Program-made: the position numbers and the translations under genes | IMG/VR virus record: IMGVR_UViG_3300025418_000008 | Coordinates: 1 to 35,153 of that record | Origin: a virus | Length of the DNA: 35,153 nt | Reading direction: 5' to 3' (one strand) | Notes under the pieces: model-generated | What the model saw: the letters and a program-made list of their open reading frames with translations, nothing else | Told to the model about the DNA's origin: nothing | Database searches by the model: none | Part shown: piece by piece, positions 1 through 9,360 of the stretch | How the letters are laid out: each line of letters opens with the position of its first letter | Numbering within the stretch: the stretch's first letter is position 1

Positions 1-127
1 ATTACAAGGCAACATTGCAGCAGCCAATGCAGCCATTGCTTCTACAAATGCTAATTTAAGTTCTTTTGAAACTTATGCCAATGCTAATTTTATTACATCT
101 GGCACAAGTTATAGCAACGCCAACGTA
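1..127. repeat. Terminal direct repeat marking circular closure, left copy
   Basis: Bases 1-127 are identical to 35027-35153. The length, 127, is a common maximum k-mer size of short-read assemblers, so this is most simply the overlap of a circular or circularly permuted genome rather than a physical terminal repeat. The tail-fibre frame passes through it in register. Confidence 0.93.
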
Positions 128-2797
128 GCAGCTTACTTGGTTACTAATACGGGTAACATTCAAACTGGCAACATCACTCCATATATTAATGGCTTATTGA
201 ATATTGGTTCAACAAGTAAATCATATTCAAATGGTTATATTGCTAACTTGTATAACGTAAACAGCATCAATGATAGCACAGGTGCTACAAGAATTGGTGT
301 AAGTCTTAGTCCATTGACCAATGGATTGTCAGTTGGATCAAGTTCAACAACTTCTTACGGAAACCCAATTTATGTTGAACCATCTGGTGGTGGCACAGTT
401 CAAGTTGCATTGGGCACTGACGGAACAATTACTGCACAAGGCAATATCACTGCTAACGCAGCAGCAGGTGCTTATTTTATCGGTGATGGTAGTAAACTTA
501 TTAACTTGCCAGTTACCCCAACAACGTATAGTAACGCAAACGTTGCGGCTTACTTGCCAACCTACACTGGAACTCTTGGTGGAACATTGACAACAACTCC
601 TCAACCATTATTATCTAATCTTGGTGGAGCTGAAGCAACTACTATTATTGGTTACAATGCTTGGGTAGATGCTAGCGCTAACCAAACAACCATAGGTAGT
701 AAAAATAACATTTACTTAAATGCTGCAATCAGTTCTGATGGCACTACTGTTGGATCTCAGGCCGTTTTGAATACTTCTGGTCAGTTTGTAACTACAGCTT
801 TGGTTACAGGCAACATTAGTTCTACCAACGGTTTCTTCTGGTCGAATGGCACAGCTTATTCTACTGGCAGTGGCACAACATTTACTGGTAACTTGGCAGG
901 ATACACATTAGTTGATACTGTGAACGAACGCATTTTAGTCAATGCAAGTCCAGCAAGTTCATTGCCAACAACTTCACAATCAAATCAGGTCAGTGCTGTA
1001 TATGTTCAACCAACATATACAACTGGTGTATTGCAAGCTCCTGCAACTGCTCAGACAGTTATTATGGCCATGAGCGCAAACATCAACTTGCAAAGTTCGT
1101 ATGCGTCTAGTGGTAACAGAAATACATATGGAACAGAAAACTATCTAAGCATATATCCAACAACTGCTAACACTATGACCAACAGTGATCGTGTTCGCAG
1201 CAATCAGATACATCTTGATATTTTCCCAAGTGGCAAAACTTGGGGCACAATGTCTAGCGCAAGTCAGGCATCGACTCCATTAAGTGCTATTGGTGCACAG
1301 TCGGTGTTTATTGGTAATGGTAACGTATCCAGTATCAGTGGTATGACTACTGCAAGTCAAATTGTTACTGGTGGTGGCGGAAATAACGCCAACATTCAGT
1401 ATCAAAACGGTTTGTATGCAAGTATGGGTTGGACCACAGTGGCGTCTGGCACAACAGCAAGTAGTATTCAATATGCTCGTTTAATTTCGGGTAACATTGC
1501 AATCTCTACGCAGGCCAACGTAATCATTGCTAACGCTGTTGGTATTCACACAGCCAATGGTTGGTCTGGTGCAGGTGCAAGTGTAACAAATCGTTATGCA
1601 GTGTTAAACGAAGATCCAAACACAACAATTCAATCAGCAGGTAACGTTGTTCTTGCTGGCACTGCTGGTATCAAGTTCAATGATGGCACATTCCAAACAA
1701 CAGCAGCAACTGGTGGCGGTAGCACATACAGCAATTCAAACGTTGCAAGCTATTTGCCAACAAGCACTGTAACATTTGGTGGCAATATTGCAACAGTTAG
1801 TGGTAACGCTAACATCGTAGCAGCAAGTAATCTTGTTGATATGAGCACAAACACTGGTGGTTTGCAATTACCATTCGGTGGCAATGCTGCTCGTCCATCA
1901 ACTCCAAAATCAGGCACAATTCGTTTCAACAGCGATAGAGCTAATCCAGAATGGTATGATGGCAATGATAACTTGTGGAAATTGTTCAGTGAAACTTATA
2001 GTCCAACATATACTGCAAGTTATTTGCTTGTAGCTGGTGGTGGTGGTGGTGGTAGTGATGGTGGCAACCCAAGTTATCTTGGTGGTGGCGGTGGTGCAGG
2101 TGGTTTACTAACTGGCACACAAACACTAAACATTGGCACTACTTATTCGTTCACTGTGGGTGCAGGTGGTAGCACTGCTACTACTGGTAGCAACACAACT
2201 GGATTTAGTTTAACTGCATTAGGTGGTGGTGCTGGTGGTCAATATCCAACAACTAGCGGTGGCTCTGGCGGTAGTGGCGGTGGTGCTGCTGCTAACAGTT
2301 CAGGATATTCTGGTGGTTCAGGCACTGCTGGTCAAGGTAATGCTGGTGGTAATTCTACTGGTCAAGCCAGCGCTTATGGCGGTGGCGGTGGCGGTGGCGC
2401 AGGAGCAGCTGGCGCAGCAGCTACAGCCAACTATGGTGGTAACGGCGGCGATGGCGTTCAATCAAGCATCACTGGCTCTGCTGTTTACTACGCAGGTGGT
2501 GGCGGAGGTGGCGCATACTCAGGTGGTTTGGGTGCTGGTTCAGGTGGCCAAGGTGGTGGCGGTAACGCTGCTCTTTGGAGCAATATCACAGCAAATGCAA
2601 CTGCTGGCACTGCTAACTCAGGTGGCGGTGGCGGTGGCGCATATCAAGGTAGCGCAGCCAATGGCGGATCTGGTGTTGTAATATTATCAGTGCCAACTGT
2701 GTTCTATAGTGGTGTAACAACTGGTAGCCCAACAGTTACAACAAGTGGATCAAACACAATTTTGACTTTCACAGCAAGTGGTAGTTATACAGCATAA
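1..2797 (+). CDS. Tail fibre, C-terminal part (gene continues from 33564-35153)
   Basis: This is the 3' part of a tail-fibre gene whose start is at 33564. The frame is open from base 2; after removing the duplicated 127 bases, residue 531 begins at base 128 and the stop is at 2797, giving 1,419 residues in all. The N-terminal side repeats the motif YSNANVAAYLPTYTG and the motif AGAYFIGDGSKLINLP, typical of beta-structured phage fibres and baseplate-wedge-like fibres. From about base 2030 the protein becomes extremely glycine-rich (many GGGGG runs separated by short polar segments), as in polyglycine-II receptor-binding tips of phage adhesins such as S16 gp38. Inference: the tip binds the host surface. 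It is followed closely by a small fibre-associated gene at 2808. The first ATG after the joint (137) is internal, not the true start. Confidence 0.85.
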   Translation, partial: LQGNIAAANAAIASTNANLSSFETYANANFITSGTSYSNANVAAYLVTNTGNIQTGNITPYINGLLNIGSTSKSYSNGYIANLYNVNSINDSTGATRIGVSLSPLTNGLSVGSSSTTSYGNPIYVEPSGGGTVQVALGTDGTITAQGNITANAAAGAYFIGDGSKLINLPVTPTTYSNANVAAYLPTYTGTLGGTLTTTPQPLLSNLGGAEATTIIGYNAWVDASANQTTIGSKNNIYLNAAISSDGTTVGSQAVLNTSGQFVTTALVTGNISSTNGFFWSNGTAYSTGSGTTFTGNLAGYTLVDTVNERILVNASPASSLPTTSQSNQVSAVYVQPTYTTGVLQAPATAQTVIMAMSANINLQSSYASSGNRNTYGTENYLSIYPTTANTMTNSDRVRSNQIHLDIFPSGKTWGTMSSASQASTPLSAIGAQSVFIGNGNVSSISGMTTASQIVTGGGGNNANIQYQNGLYASMGWTTVASGTTASSIQYARLISGNIAISTQANVIIANAVGIHTANGWSGAGASVTNRYAVLNEDPNTTIQSAGNVVLAGTAGIKFNDGTFQTTAATGGGSTYSNSNVASYLPTSTVTFGGNIATVSGNANIVAASNLVDMSTNTGGLQLPFGGNAARPSTPKSGTIRFNSDRANPEWYDGNDNLWKLFSETYSPTYTASYLLVAGGGGGGSDGGNPSYLGGGGGAGGLLTGTQTLNIGTTYSFTVGAGGSTATTGSNTTGFSLTALGGGAGGQYPTTSGGSGGSGGGAAANSSGYSGGSGTAGQGNAGGNSTGQASAYGGGGGGGAGAAGAAATANYGGNGGDGVQSSITGSAVYYAGGGGGGAYSGGLGAGSGGQGGGGNAALWSNITANATAGTANSGGGGGGAYQGSAANGGSGVVILSVPTVFYSGVTTGSPTVTTSGSNTILTFTASGSYTA

Positions 2798-2807
2798 GGA
2801 ATAAGAA

Positions 2808-3161
2808 ATGAGTCATTACGCAAAAGTTTTAAATGGCACAGTCACGCAAGTGATTGTTGCCGAGGCAGATTTTTTTAAAACATTTATTGACACAAGTCCA
2901 GGCACTTGGTTACAGACAAGTTACAACACCAGAGGCAATGTTCACTTAAATGGTGGCACACCTCTGCGTGGTAATTTTGCTGGTGTAGGTTTTATATATG
3001 ATTTTAAAAATGATGTATTTTACGAACCAAAGCCTTATCCAAGCTGGACATTAGATGAAACAACTTGGACTTGGCAAGCCCCAGTGGCAAAACCCAATGA
3101 TGGTAAAATCTATGATTGGAATGAAGAAACTAAAACTTGGATAGAAGTAACCTTAGGATAA
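2808..3161 (+). CDS. Small fibre-associated virion protein (MSHYAKV family)
   Basis: This 117-residue protein begins MSHYAKVLNGTVTQVIVAE and has the WLQTSYNTRGNVH and GGTPLRGNFAGVGFIYD segments, then PYPSWTLDE and repeated W residues (TWTWQAPVAKP, YDWNEETKTW). I recognise this as a small protein widespread in T4-like cyanophages and other aquatic phages, usually beside tail-fibre genes; its biochemical role is unknown. A Shine-Dalgarno site (AAGGA) lies 5' of the ATG, and the gene starts 10 bases after the fibre stop, so the two are probably co-transcribed. Inference: a fibre accessory or tip component, or a structural protein binding the fibre. Confidence 0.75.
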   Translation: MSHYAKVLNGTVTQVIVAEADFFKTFIDTSPGTWLQTSYNTRGNVHLNGGTPLRGNFAGVGFIYDFKNDVFYEPKPYPSWTLDETTWTWQAPVAKPNDGKIYDWNEETKTWIEVTLG

Positions 3162-3165
3162 TATA

Positions 3166-5013
3166 ATGGCATTGCAACAAGTCAGAACACCGTTCGCCAA
3201 TATGAGTTTTACTCCCGATGTGCCTTCAACAGCATTGGGAGCAAATGAATATAACGATGGTTATAATGTAGAAACTGATGTTCGCGGTATTCGCAGCATC
3301 AGCGGAGATGAATCAATATTGGCAACTGTTCCAGGAACACCAAACTATGTCAGCGGTGGTTATCGTGAGGATGGCTATTTTTGGTTTGTTGTAGCCACTG
3401 ATGATGGTCATTGGTATGCTGCACACAATGCGACTGGTTGGACAGATATTACTCCCCCAGAAGGACCATTCAGTGGTTATAATCAGGCATTGAATGTAAC
3501 TGAATGGTGGAACGGCACAGTGCCATTCTTCAACGACAGTTTGAATCCTCCAATGTTTTGGGGCAATGGCGATGCCAAGATGACACTGTATAGCAATATC
3601 TTGCCCCAAAACATCAACGATATTGTTTATGTAAATTCTACAACTCAACAAATTCAATTAAACAATACATTGGCAACAGCACCTTATGTAGCAGGGGATC
3701 AAATTGTCATTTCGGGCACTGGTAGCAGTTATTATGATGGCACTTTTACTGTTGTCAGTTCAACAACTGATACCATCAACTATACAGCAAGCCCTGGTGG
3801 GGCTTTCCCAGGCAATGGGGGCACAGTAAGTCCTCTTTATTCTTGGAACTATAACCCAAACTGGAAATCAGTGGCAGCAGGTTGGATGCGTATGTATTCA
3901 ACACCCAATGTGGGTTCAATCTTGGTTGCTGGTAATCTGACTGCAACATTGCTTGACAACACCACTGTGAATTATCCAGTGACTGTGCAATGGTCACAGG
4001 CATTTGGTCTTAATCAAGCTCCAACAACTTGGACTCCAACTGTAACCAATGTGGCCAACCAGTTAGAAGTTCCCTTGCGTGGTCCTTGCGTTGATGCTTT
4101 CCCATCAAATGGCAACTTCTTCTTGTGCAGCTATTGGGACACAGTTATTTTCAGTCCAATCAACTATTCAACAACAGCAGCTCCAATCTTGGGTGTAAGT
4201 TTGTTTAATAAGGGCAGAGGTATGTTGACCAGCAACTGCTGGGCTATTGCTGATAACAAAGTCTATGGACTTGATGCTCGTGATATTTGGGTATTTGATG
4301 GACAAAACTTTACTGGTATTGGTAATCAGCGTGTCAAGAACTGGTTCTTTGAGCAAATGGATCCAGCTTATGCTGACAGAACATTTATGGAGACCAATAC
4401 TCAACGAAATCAGATTGAGATTTATTACGCAACAAGTGATGCAGTAAATGGTGTTCCAAACAAGATGATAAGCTATCGTTATGACTTAGATGCTTGGAAT
4501 GCTCCTCGTGATGTGAGCAGCGCAAGTTTTGCCACAGAAAGTCCAGTATTCACAGCAAATGTGCCAGCTCTAAGCAGTCGTTGTGTTGTTTATGTCAGAG
4601 GCGAAAGCGGCAAACAACTTGTTCAAAAAGACCAAGGTTATAGTTGGGCTGATGGATCAGCAATCACTAGTTTGTTTCGCAGAGACAACATCAAACTACT
4701 ACCAAATTACAGCGAACACATTTTTGTTCACCGTATTCTACCAGAAGCAATTAATATTGACAGCAATGGTGTTCCTTTCTATCCATCAACTGGCAACATC
4801 AATGTCACAATTGAAGGCGCTTTGAGTGTTGGTAGTAGCCCAGCTTATGTTGTGCCAATCACAATGCCATTGAATACAACCAATCCATGGACACAGATTA
4901 ATCAAAATGAAAATCGTGTATCAACTATTGAGTTGAGCAACACAAGTTCAACTAATATTTGGATGTGCAGTGCTGTTAGCTGGCAAGTCACTAAAGTTGA
5001 GGATGATCGTTAA
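3166..5013 (+). CDS. Tail hub/nozzle-like structural protein
   Basis: This 615-residue protein starts at an ATG with an AGGA site 5' of it. It begins with FANMSFTPDVPSTALGANEY followed by repeated short beta-strand segments rich in Gly, Trp, Tyr and Asn (for example GYREDGYFWFVV, WAIADNKVYGLDARDIWVFDG). This looks like a beta-propeller or stacked beta fold. Large beta-rich proteins encoded between the fibre and ejection genes of short-tailed phages often form the tail nozzle or stabilisation ring (P22 gp10-like or T7 gp12-like role). The assignment is by position and fold impression, not by a decisive motif. The stop overlaps the next start (TAATG). Confidence 0.5.
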   Translation: MALQQVRTPFANMSFTPDVPSTALGANEYNDGYNVETDVRGIRSISGDESILATVPGTPNYVSGGYREDGYFWFVVATDDGHWYAAHNATGWTDITPPEGPFSGYNQALNVTEWWNGTVPFFNDSLNPPMFWGNGDAKMTLYSNILPQNINDIVYVNSTTQQIQLNNTLATAPYVAGDQIVISGTGSSYYDGTFTVVSSTTDTINYTASPGGAFPGNGGTVSPLYSWNYNPNWKSVAAGWMRMYSTPNVGSILVAGNLTATLLDNTTVNYPVTVQWSQAFGLNQAPTTWTPTVTNVANQLEVPLRGPCVDAFPSNGNFFLCSYWDTVIFSPINYSTTAAPILGVSLFNKGRGMLTSNCWAIADNKVYGLDARDIWVFDGQNFTGIGNQRVKNWFFEQMDPAYADRTFMETNTQRNQIEIYYATSDAVNGVPNKMISYRYDLDAWNAPRDVSSASFATESPVFTANVPALSSRCVVYVRGESGKQLVQKDQGYSWADGSAITSLFRRDNIKLLPNYSEHIFVHRILPEAINIDSNGVPFYPSTGNINVTIEGALSVGSSPAYVVPITMPLNTTNPWTQINQNENRVSTIELSNTSSTNIWMCSAVSWQVTKVEDDR

Positions 5014-5867
5014 TGAGTCATTATCCAATCAATACGCAACAGGGACTGTATCAGGCAGTAAACTATCTTGCCTCTGGTCCCAGTGGTCTTGGTCAGAACT
5101 TCGAGGGTTATTCAGATTACAATACAAAGTATTTGACTGGTAACTATCGCTTGCCATTTACACAAAGTAATGTGGCAAAAGTCTATGTTGCCAACATTGC
5201 TTGTAGCAGTGCTGTTCAACTTGACGATTATACATTTCAGTATAACTTTACTACAGTTCAATCAACTCCTCCATTTGCGCAAGGTGAGCCTATTATTGGT
5301 TATAACTTTGCCAATGATTATTACAATGGTCAATGGAGTCCAATTGGTGTAGCAAATTGCACAACCAGTTATGTAGTTGTTAAAGGTCAATCAGCAGCTC
5401 CAGGCACTGGTAATACTACAACAGGCAATATTGGATACACAATCACCAATAGCGGATTAGTCAGTTCAACTGACTGTAATGCTCGTGTGACTGTTCAGGG
5501 TGGCACAGACAGAGTTTTTATCAGTGCTCAACTTACAGACACATTGAGTTATGTGGGTTCAGGTAATTTGACCTACACAGTTCAAGTTAACAGATATATT
5601 GGCACATTAAACAATGATCCAAAAAATCCAGATTACTTGTTCAACTTCGATGCAACTATCAGTCAAAAAGTTTATAACTTTAACAGCTTGACTGGTCCTG
5701 GAACATTGCCAGAAGTTGAGACTATTTTTAACACTGTTATTGATACCCCAGCACCAAACTATTATTGGTATATTCTTGAAGTTGAGTTTGAATCAACTGG
5801 CAACTTAAATGTCAGCCAAGCAGCATTGGGATTGCGTAGCCTAAGTGTTCAGGTTGTAAAACAATAA
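5013..5867 (+). CDS. Virion protein of unknown function
   Basis: This 284-residue protein overlaps the preceding stop by one base (TAATG), suggesting translational coupling. It starts MSHYPINTQQGLYQAVNYLA and is predicted beta-rich, with many Thr, Asn and Gly residues, no signal peptide and no transmembrane segment. The composition matches the preceding structural protein. Its place between the nozzle-like gene and the ejection proteins suggests a tail component. I do not recognise a named domain. The stop overlaps an AATAAATA promoter-like octamer that serves the next gene. Confidence 0.5.
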   Translation: MSHYPINTQQGLYQAVNYLASGPSGLGQNFEGYSDYNTKYLTGNYRLPFTQSNVAKVYVANIACSSAVQLDDYTFQYNFTTVQSTPPFAQGEPIIGYNFANDYYNGQWSPIGVANCTTSYVVVKGQSAAPGTGNTTTGNIGYTITNSGLVSSTDCNARVTVQGGTDRVFISAQLTDTLSYVGSGNLTYTVQVNRYIGTLNNDPKNPDYLFNFDATISQKVYNFNSLTGPGTLPEVETIFNTVIDTPAPNYYWYILEVEFESTGNLNVSQAALGLRSLSVQVVKQ

Positions 5868-5870
5868 ATA
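5863..5870 (+). promoter_or_regulatory. TAAATA promoter-like octamer (AATAAATA)
   Basis: AATAAATA overlaps the upstream stop codon. Five bases follow, then ATG at 5876. With T4-late spacing, transcription would start on the A of the ATG, giving a leaderless message. No Shine-Dalgarno site is present. Confidence 0.5.
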
Positions 5871-5875
5871 TTACT

Positions 5876-8800
5876 ATGGCCACAGCAACAATCTCCCCAG
5901 CACAACTTCAACAACTATTGAATTCAACCAATAGTGCTAGTCAGGCGTTTATTCAATCATTGACACCGGCAAAACAATTAAACTTGTATAATCAGACTGC
6001 CGCAGCGGCCAAGAATGGAACAAGTTTTACCAGTGCTTTATCTTCTGCTTTGACTACTACTGTTGGCAGTCCAAGTTATAAAGCACCTGCTGGTTCAGTT
6101 GCTCCAACAGCAACACAACAAGCTCAACAAAGTGCTGCGGCACCTACAATATCAGCTCCGCAAGTGATCGCAAATCCAACTCCTGTAGATCCAAATGCAG
6201 CGGCAAAACAATTTGTTAGTCAATATCTTAGCACAACTGACCAAACGGCCATCAACAACCTAAGTGCTGCCAATCAACAAGTTTTATATAATCAAATCAA
6301 TGGTCAGCTGTCACAGGGTCCAGCTAAAACTTTGGCTGCGATCCAAACTCAGTTGCCAACCATTGCTGGCACAACTGAATATACTGCTGTTCAACAACAG
6401 CAACAACAGGCTGCTCAATTAGCAGCTCAACAAGCAGCGGCACAAAAAGCAGCCGCAGCCGCAGCAGCTCAACAACAAGCTCAACAAGCAGCCCAACAAG
6501 CAGCCCAACAAGCAGCGGCACAGCAGGCTGCGCAACAAGCTGCTCAACAACAGCAACAAAATCAAGCTGCTGCCAATGCTGCATTACAAACATTACAGAA
6601 TAATCCAACACAAGATAATTTAGATGCGTATAATAAAGCAGCCAGCGCTACCGGAGTAACTGCCGTTGATACAACAGCATATCAAAAGCAAATAGCACAA
6701 CAGGCAGCACCAGTTGCTCCGGTTGATCCAGCACAGGCTGCATTAGACCAATTAAAAGCAACAAATCCCACAGAATATAATTCATTAACTTCGGATCAAT
6801 TAGCATCATTGAAATCTCAATTGACTGCTAATCCAACTGCTGATGCTGGTCAATTAGCAAGTCAATATCAACAACAAAATCAAGCGGCAGCTGCACAAAC
6901 TGCGGCACAACAAGCAGCACAACAAACTGCTGCTAATCAAGCCGCAGTTCAACAACAAGATGCAGCAACAGCAGCAGCCAATGCCGCACAAACTGCACAA
7001 ACGCAACAAACTGTTGCAGCAAATCAAGCAGCTATTGCTCAACAACAAGCAACTAATACTGCTGCAACAAATGCAACAAATTCTGCTAATGCATTGACTT
7101 CATTGCAAAATGATGTAAAAAATCTAAGTTCAAGTCAACAAGGTATTTTGGGTGATATCAGTAAGGTTACTGATCCATCACAAGTAGTGTCACAAGCGCA
7201 AACAGCATATCAACAAGCATTAGATGCTTACAATGCAGGTAAGAATGGTGATCCAGCAGATGTTGCTAAACTTGCACAAAATTTGCAAGATGCGGCTACA
7301 GTTAACAATACTGTAACCAGTGATTTGGCAGCAGTTAATCCAGCTGCACAACAAGCATCAACCAATGCATTATCTGCGCTTCAACAAGCACAAACAACTC
7401 AACAATCTGCTCAGGCAGCAGTGAGCAAACAACAAGACGCAGCACAAGTAGCATCAAGCATTGCAAGTCGTCAAATGCCAAGCCAATTGGATAATCTAAA
7501 AGGTGCTATTGGTATAGTTGCATTGAGTATGTTGACTGGTGGATTGGCAGATGCCGCAGTAGCAACTGATGCTGCAACCACAGCAACCACAATGGCCAGT
7601 GAAGGTGCAACAGAATCTGAAATTGCTGATACATTATCAACTCAATATGGTGTTGATAGTAGTGTAGCTCAACAAGTTGCTGGACAAACAGCAGATGCAG
7701 TCACAAATGGTGTAAGTCAAGATGCCTTGACTAATGCTGGGTTTAGTGGTGAGCAAGCAGCTAGTATTGCTCCCACAGAAGCTGCACCCGTTGCTCCAGA
7801 AGCTGCACCAGCTCCGACTCCAAATACAATTGATGTCAGTAATATGACACAAGAACAATTGAATCAAGCATTGGGAACTCCAGTGCAACCAGGACCAGAA
7901 GTGCAAGTTGCAAGCACTGAACCAACAACGGGTTTACAAGAAGCAACAAATGCTGCCCAATCACAATCAGTTCAACAACAATTAAGTCAAGTTGCTCAAC
8001 AAAACTTAAATGGCACAATTACAGATGAACAAGCAACAAATCAAATCAATGGTATTGTTAATAATGCCATTAGCAATGGACAACTAACAGAAGTTAGTCC
8101 AGGTGTTTATCAAGATGCTGCTGGTAATCAACTGGCAATGAATAGCCAAACTGGTATGTATGATGTTATCAATGCTGGAACAGCTACAGGCGAAGGCACT
8201 GGGTTAACTACAGCAGAAACTGGTGCTTCTACTGGTGTAGCTCCAGTAGCACCAGAAACAGCAGCAACTACAACTACAGAAGCTGTAGCTCCAACAACTG
8301 CAACAACGGAAGCAGTAGCACCAGAAACAGCGACTACAACACAAGCAGTGGCTCCAACAGAAACTACTTCTGGTATGACAGAAACAATTACTCCAGGCAC
8401 TGGCACTAATCCAGTGGCCAGCGTTGAATTAACTCCTACAGCACCAGTTGTTCCAGAATCAATTGATGCGACTACAGCAGCAGGACTTGCTGGTGGTGCG
8501 TTAGCCGCAGGAGCATTAGGTGCAGGCGGAGCAGGTGCAGGAGCCGCCGCAGTTCCAACAACTGCAACTACAGCAGCACCAGTTGCTCCAGAGACAGCAT
8601 CAACAACAACTCCAGTTGCTCCCACAAATACAACTCCATTAAGTTCAGTTCAAACTACAGAGATTCCAGCTGGCACATCTGCTGTAACTCCAGTAAATAC
8701 AACTGCATTGAGTCCAGTTCAAACTACAGAGATTCCAGCTGGCACTTCAGCAGTTGCTCCAGTAGATGCTGCGGCAGCAGCGGGCGCAGCAGGTGGAATT

Positions 8801-9325
8801 AGTCCATGGTGGTTAGCAGCGGCAGCACTTCCATTATTGGGATCAGCATCAACCAGCGGAGGTGGAGTAAGTTATGGTGAAAGTCCATGGTCAGTTGGCA
8901 CAGCGCCCCCAGTCAATGTCAGCGGATTAAATCCAGGTTATTTGATGGCTCCAGGTGCAGTTCAACCACAACTACAAAATGCTCAGGGCACACAATCGAA
9001 TTATTATTGGGGCGCAACAAGACCAGAGATTATGTCTCCAGCAGATATCAACCAATGGAACACACAGATTCCATCTAGTGCTCAACCTTGGGGCGCAACA
9101 CAAGCAACAAATACTCCGGGAACACTGAATATTCAAAGTTTAATCAATGAAACATTGGGTCAAGGTGCTGCTCTATCAGCTTATCCAAGAGCAGTTGCTC
9201 CTCCAGTATATCCAACAGTAAATCCAACCAATGCTAGTATTAATGATATAGTTAATTCTACACTAGGATTGGGACAACTAGCCAGCGGTGCGATAGGACC
9301 AGTAGCTCCCACAACCGCATCCTAA
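5876..9325 (+). CDS. Very long Ala/Gln-rich virion (putative ejection) protein
   Basis: This 1,149-residue protein has extreme composition. Residues about 165-235 and 330-400 are Ala/Gln tracts (AAQQAAQQAAQQ type) likely to form long helices, followed by a Thr/Pro/Ala/Val region with APETATTT-type repeats and a 23-residue tandem repeat. Hydrophobic stretches occur around GIVALSMLTGGLADAAVA and GGISPWWLAAAALPLL, which could enter a membrane. The C-terminus is Pro/Asn/Tyr-rich. It heads four consecutive Ala/Gln-rich genes, a place where podoviruses encode proteins ejected with the DNA (P22 gp7/gp16/gp20, T7 gp14-16). That role is inferred. No lysozyme motif was seen. There is no Shine-Dalgarno site; the ATG lies 5 bases after a TAAATA octamer. 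Confidence 0.6.
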   Translation: MATATISPAQLQQLLNSTNSASQAFIQSLTPAKQLNLYNQTAAAAKNGTSFTSALSSALTTTVGSPSYKAPAGSVAPTATQQAQQSAAAPTISAPQVIANPTPVDPNAAAKQFVSQYLSTTDQTAINNLSAANQQVLYNQINGQLSQGPAKTLAAIQTQLPTIAGTTEYTAVQQQQQQAAQLAAQQAAAQKAAAAAAAQQQAQQAAQQAAQQAAAQQAAQQAAQQQQQNQAAANAALQTLQNNPTQDNLDAYNKAASATGVTAVDTTAYQKQIAQQAAPVAPVDPAQAALDQLKATNPTEYNSLTSDQLASLKSQLTANPTADAGQLASQYQQQNQAAAAQTAAQQAAQQTAANQAAVQQQDAATAAANAAQTAQTQQTVAANQAAIAQQQATNTAATNATNSANALTSLQNDVKNLSSSQQGILGDISKVTDPSQVVSQAQTAYQQALDAYNAGKNGDPADVAKLAQNLQDAATVNNTVTSDLAAVNPAAQQASTNALSALQQAQTTQQSAQAAVSKQQDAAQVASSIASRQMPSQLDNLKGAIGIVALSMLTGGLADAAVATDAATTATTMASEGATESEIADTLSTQYGVDSSVAQQVAGQTADAVTNGVSQDALTNAGFSGEQAASIAPTEAAPVAPEAAPAPTPNTIDVSNMTQEQLNQALGTPVQPGPEVQVASTEPTTGLQEATNAAQSQSVQQQLSQVAQQNLNGTITDEQATNQINGIVNNAISNGQLTEVSPGVYQDAAGNQLAMNSQTGMYDVINAGTATGEGTGLTTAETGASTGVAPVAPETAATTTTEAVAPTTATTEAVAPETATTTQAVAPTETTSGMTETITPGTGTNPVASVELTPTAPVVPESIDATTAAGLAGGALAAGALGAGGAGAGAAAVPTTATTAAPVAPETASTTTPVAPTNTTPLSSVQTTEIPAGTSAVTPVNTTALSPVQTTEIPAGTSAVAPVDAAAAAGAAGGISPWWLAAAALPLLGSASTSGGGVSYGESPWSVGTAPPVNVSGLNPGYLMAPGAVQPQLQNAQGTQSNYYWGATRPEIMSPADINQWNTQIPSSAQPWGATQATNTPGTLNIQSLINETLGQGAALSAYPRAVAPPVYPTVNPTNASINDIVNSTLGLGQLASGAIGPVAPTTAS
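8626..8763 (+). repeat. Two tandem copies of a 69-bp (23-residue) repeat
   Basis: Copies at 8626-8694 and 8695-8763 are nearly identical and encode repeats containing VQTTEIPAGTSAV. The unit keeps the reading frame of the long Ala/Gln-rich protein. Slippage or unequal exchange is the likely origin. Confidence 0.85.
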
Positions 9326-9331
9326 ACAAGA

Positions 9332-9339
9332 AATAAATA
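9332..9339 (+). promoter_or_regulatory. TAAATA promoter-like octamer (AATAAATA)
   Basis: The octamer lies in the 35-base gap before the gene at 9361. A start site six bases after its end (9345) would give a 16-nt leader containing the CGGAG ribosome site. Confidence 0.45.
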
Positions 9340-9360
9340 TATTATGAACGGAGATAAACA

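Noticed and set aside
2223-2681. Plus-strand 152-residue frame rich in Val, Ala and Leu
   Set aside because: It is a frame-shifted reading of GGT/GGC glycine repeats in the fibre tip, with no ribosome site.
8128-8625. Minus-strand 165-residue open frame rich in Val, Ala, Thr and Gly
   Set aside because: It is an antisense shadow of the Thr/Ala/Pro-rich part of the long virion gene at 5876; no ribosome site and composition that mirrors the plus strand.
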